Assembly: GCA_938022485.1 (NCBI GenBank)
Contig: CALIEE010000230.1
Location: 1-7,129 of the forward strand
Direction: 5' to 3'
DNA: 7,129 nucleotides
Source: an uncultured bacterium
GTDB taxonomy: Bacteria; Bdellovibrionota_C; UBA2361; SZUA-149; CALKYB01
In this document: positions 6,269-7,129 of the stretch, in pieces
Numbering within the stretch: the first letter of the stretch is position 1
Layout of the letters: the number at the start of each line of letters is the position of its first letter
Made by a program: the position numbers and the translations under genes
Notes under the pieces: model-generated
The model's input: only the letters and a program-made list of their open reading frames with translations
Database searches by the model: none
What the model was told of the DNA's origin: nothing

Positions 6269-7129
6269 TGAGCATTAACTCTGAACAATCATATGGTGTC
6301 AACCACCTCTGGGGTAGGGCACTGATAGATCGCTTGGTTTTGGCTGGCGTCAGGAACTTTGTGATTTCCCCAGGTGGGCGTTCAATGGGTTTGGTGGTTG
6401 CTGCTCGTGAGCACCCAGGAGCTCGAATTACAGTGCACCCTGACGAGAGAGCGGCTGCTTATTTTGCTGTTGGTTTGGCCAAAGGGAGCGGGGTTCCTGC
6501 AGTTGTGATTTCAACTAGTGGAACAGCTGTAGCCAACTATTATCCAGCTGTTCTCGAGGCTTTTCATTCAGGGACTCCGCTAGTAGTCCTCACTGCTGAT
6601 ATGCCTGCGGAGCTGTCCAGCTGTGGGGAGAATCAATCAATATCTCAGCCAGGAATATTTGGTGAAAATGTTCTTTGGTCTAAAGATCTTCCGGTAGACA
6701 GTTCATTGCTCGAAGGCAGCGAGGAAACCGAGCAGATCGTTAAATCATTAGTGGAGTATAGTACCGCCGGACCTGTTCACTTGAACTGTAGATTTTCAAA
6801 ACCTCTTCTCGAGCCAGCTTTGTTGGACCAGAAGACAAACCAGTTTTCTAGCCGTGGCGAATACAACCCCAAGAAACTACCCGTCGATTTGCCGGCTGTT
6901 CAAGAACTTAGAAAAAAAATCTCTAAAACTGAAAAAGGGCTGATTTCAATAGGTAGGTTGCCATCTAGTTTAGATACCACATCAATTATAGACTTCGTCA
7001 GTGAGTCTAAGTGGCCGGTAATCTCTGATTGCATTTCTTCTATTCGTTGGACTGGTAGGACTCCTGAAACGCTTATTTTAGGGACAGACTTGCTTCTTCA
7101 GAATAAGAATTTCTCTAGTAAGATAGACC
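6268..7129 (+). CDS. menD: SEPHCHC synthase MenD, N-terminal part (3' truncated by window)
   Basis: A thiamine-diphosphate enzyme that adds decarboxylated 2-oxoglutarate to isochorismate, the first committed step of menaquinone synthesis. The frame is open from ATG 6268 to the window end (287 residues, about half of the usual 550-600). Visible MenD landmarks are SPGGRS (34-39), the TPP-activating glutamate E60 in HPDERAAAYFAVGLAKGS, STSGTAVANYYPAVLEAF (82-99), LTADMPAEL (108-116) and NQSISQPGIFGEN (122-134). Residues from about 205 begin the middle domain. Three normally conserved positions differ: SPGSRS reads SPGGRS (G37), ADRP reads ADMP (M112), and QxIRQPG reads QSISQPG (S126). The start is set by the family N-terminus; no SD precedes it. 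Divergence from menI-menA-menC suggests coordinated control from the shared 95-bp gap. The family call is firm despite the substitutions. Confidence 0.94.
   Translation, partial: MSINSEQSYGVNHLWGRALIDRLVLAGVRNFVISPGGRSMGLVVAAREHPGARITVHPDERAAAYFAVGLAKGSGVPAVVISTSGTAVANYYPAVLEAFHSGTPLVVLTADMPAELSSCGENQSISQPGIFGENVLWSKDLPVDSSLLEGSEETEQIVKSLVEYSTAGPVHLNCRFSKPLLEPALLDQKTNQFSSRGEYNPKKLPVDLPAVQELRKKISKTEKGLISIGRLPSSLDTTSIIDFVSESKWPVISDCISSIRWTGRTPETLILGTDLLLQNKNFSSKID

Noticed and set aside
1..7129. Mobile element, CRISPR array, tRNA or phage signal
   Set aside because: No transposase, integrase, direct-repeat array or cloverleaf was seen; gene order and content look like stable core metabolism.

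Overview
The window is 7,129 bp of ordinary protein-coding bacterial DNA of moderate, slightly AT-rich composition. It shows no RNA genes, CRISPR array, insertion sequence or phage genes. Two cellular themes dominate: heme A synthesis for an aa3-type terminal oxidase, and the classical o-succinylbenzoate route to menaquinone. This fits a respiring, menaquinone-using bacterium. The heme A synthase has both cysteine pairs seen in Bacillus-type CtaA and not the form usual in alphaproteobacteria. The sugar transferase resembles those of exopolysaccharide/undecaprenyl pathways. A Bdellovibrionota or other 'deltaproteobacterial' host would fit, but that is a weak inference from gene content alone.

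Layout, left to right. (1) 1-316 (+): the C-terminal end of an undecaprenyl-phosphate sugar transferase. (2) 317-560: a gene-free gap with a consensus -35 box, a perfect 7-bp inverted repeat and several AGTTG/CAACT segments that can pair in competing ways; a 19-codon reading frame lies inside it. (3) 561-1610 (+): an orphan ParA/MinD-type ATPase with an unusual acidic insert. (4) 1825-3805 (+): ctaA and ctaB, overlapping by 8 bp, which make heme A and its precursor heme O. (5) 3791-6172 (-): a compact operon in the order menI-menA-menC as transcribed, converging on and overlapping ctaB by 15 bp. (6) 6268-7129 (+): the start of menD, divergent from menI and cut off by the window edge.

MenD makes SEPHCHC from isochorismate and 2-oxoglutarate. 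MenC forms o-succinylbenzoate after MenH acts. MenI releases 1,4-dihydroxy-2-naphthoate from its CoA ester, and MenA prenylates it in the membrane. MenF, MenH, MenE, MenB and the final methyltransferase are not in this window. The heme A and menaquinone genes serve the same aerobic respiratory chain.

The points most worth a second look are the structured leader before the ParA-like gene, the acidic insert in that protein, substitutions in MenD at positions usually conserved for substrate binding, and a probable leaderless promoter for menD. I did not find convincing evidence of a wholly new system.
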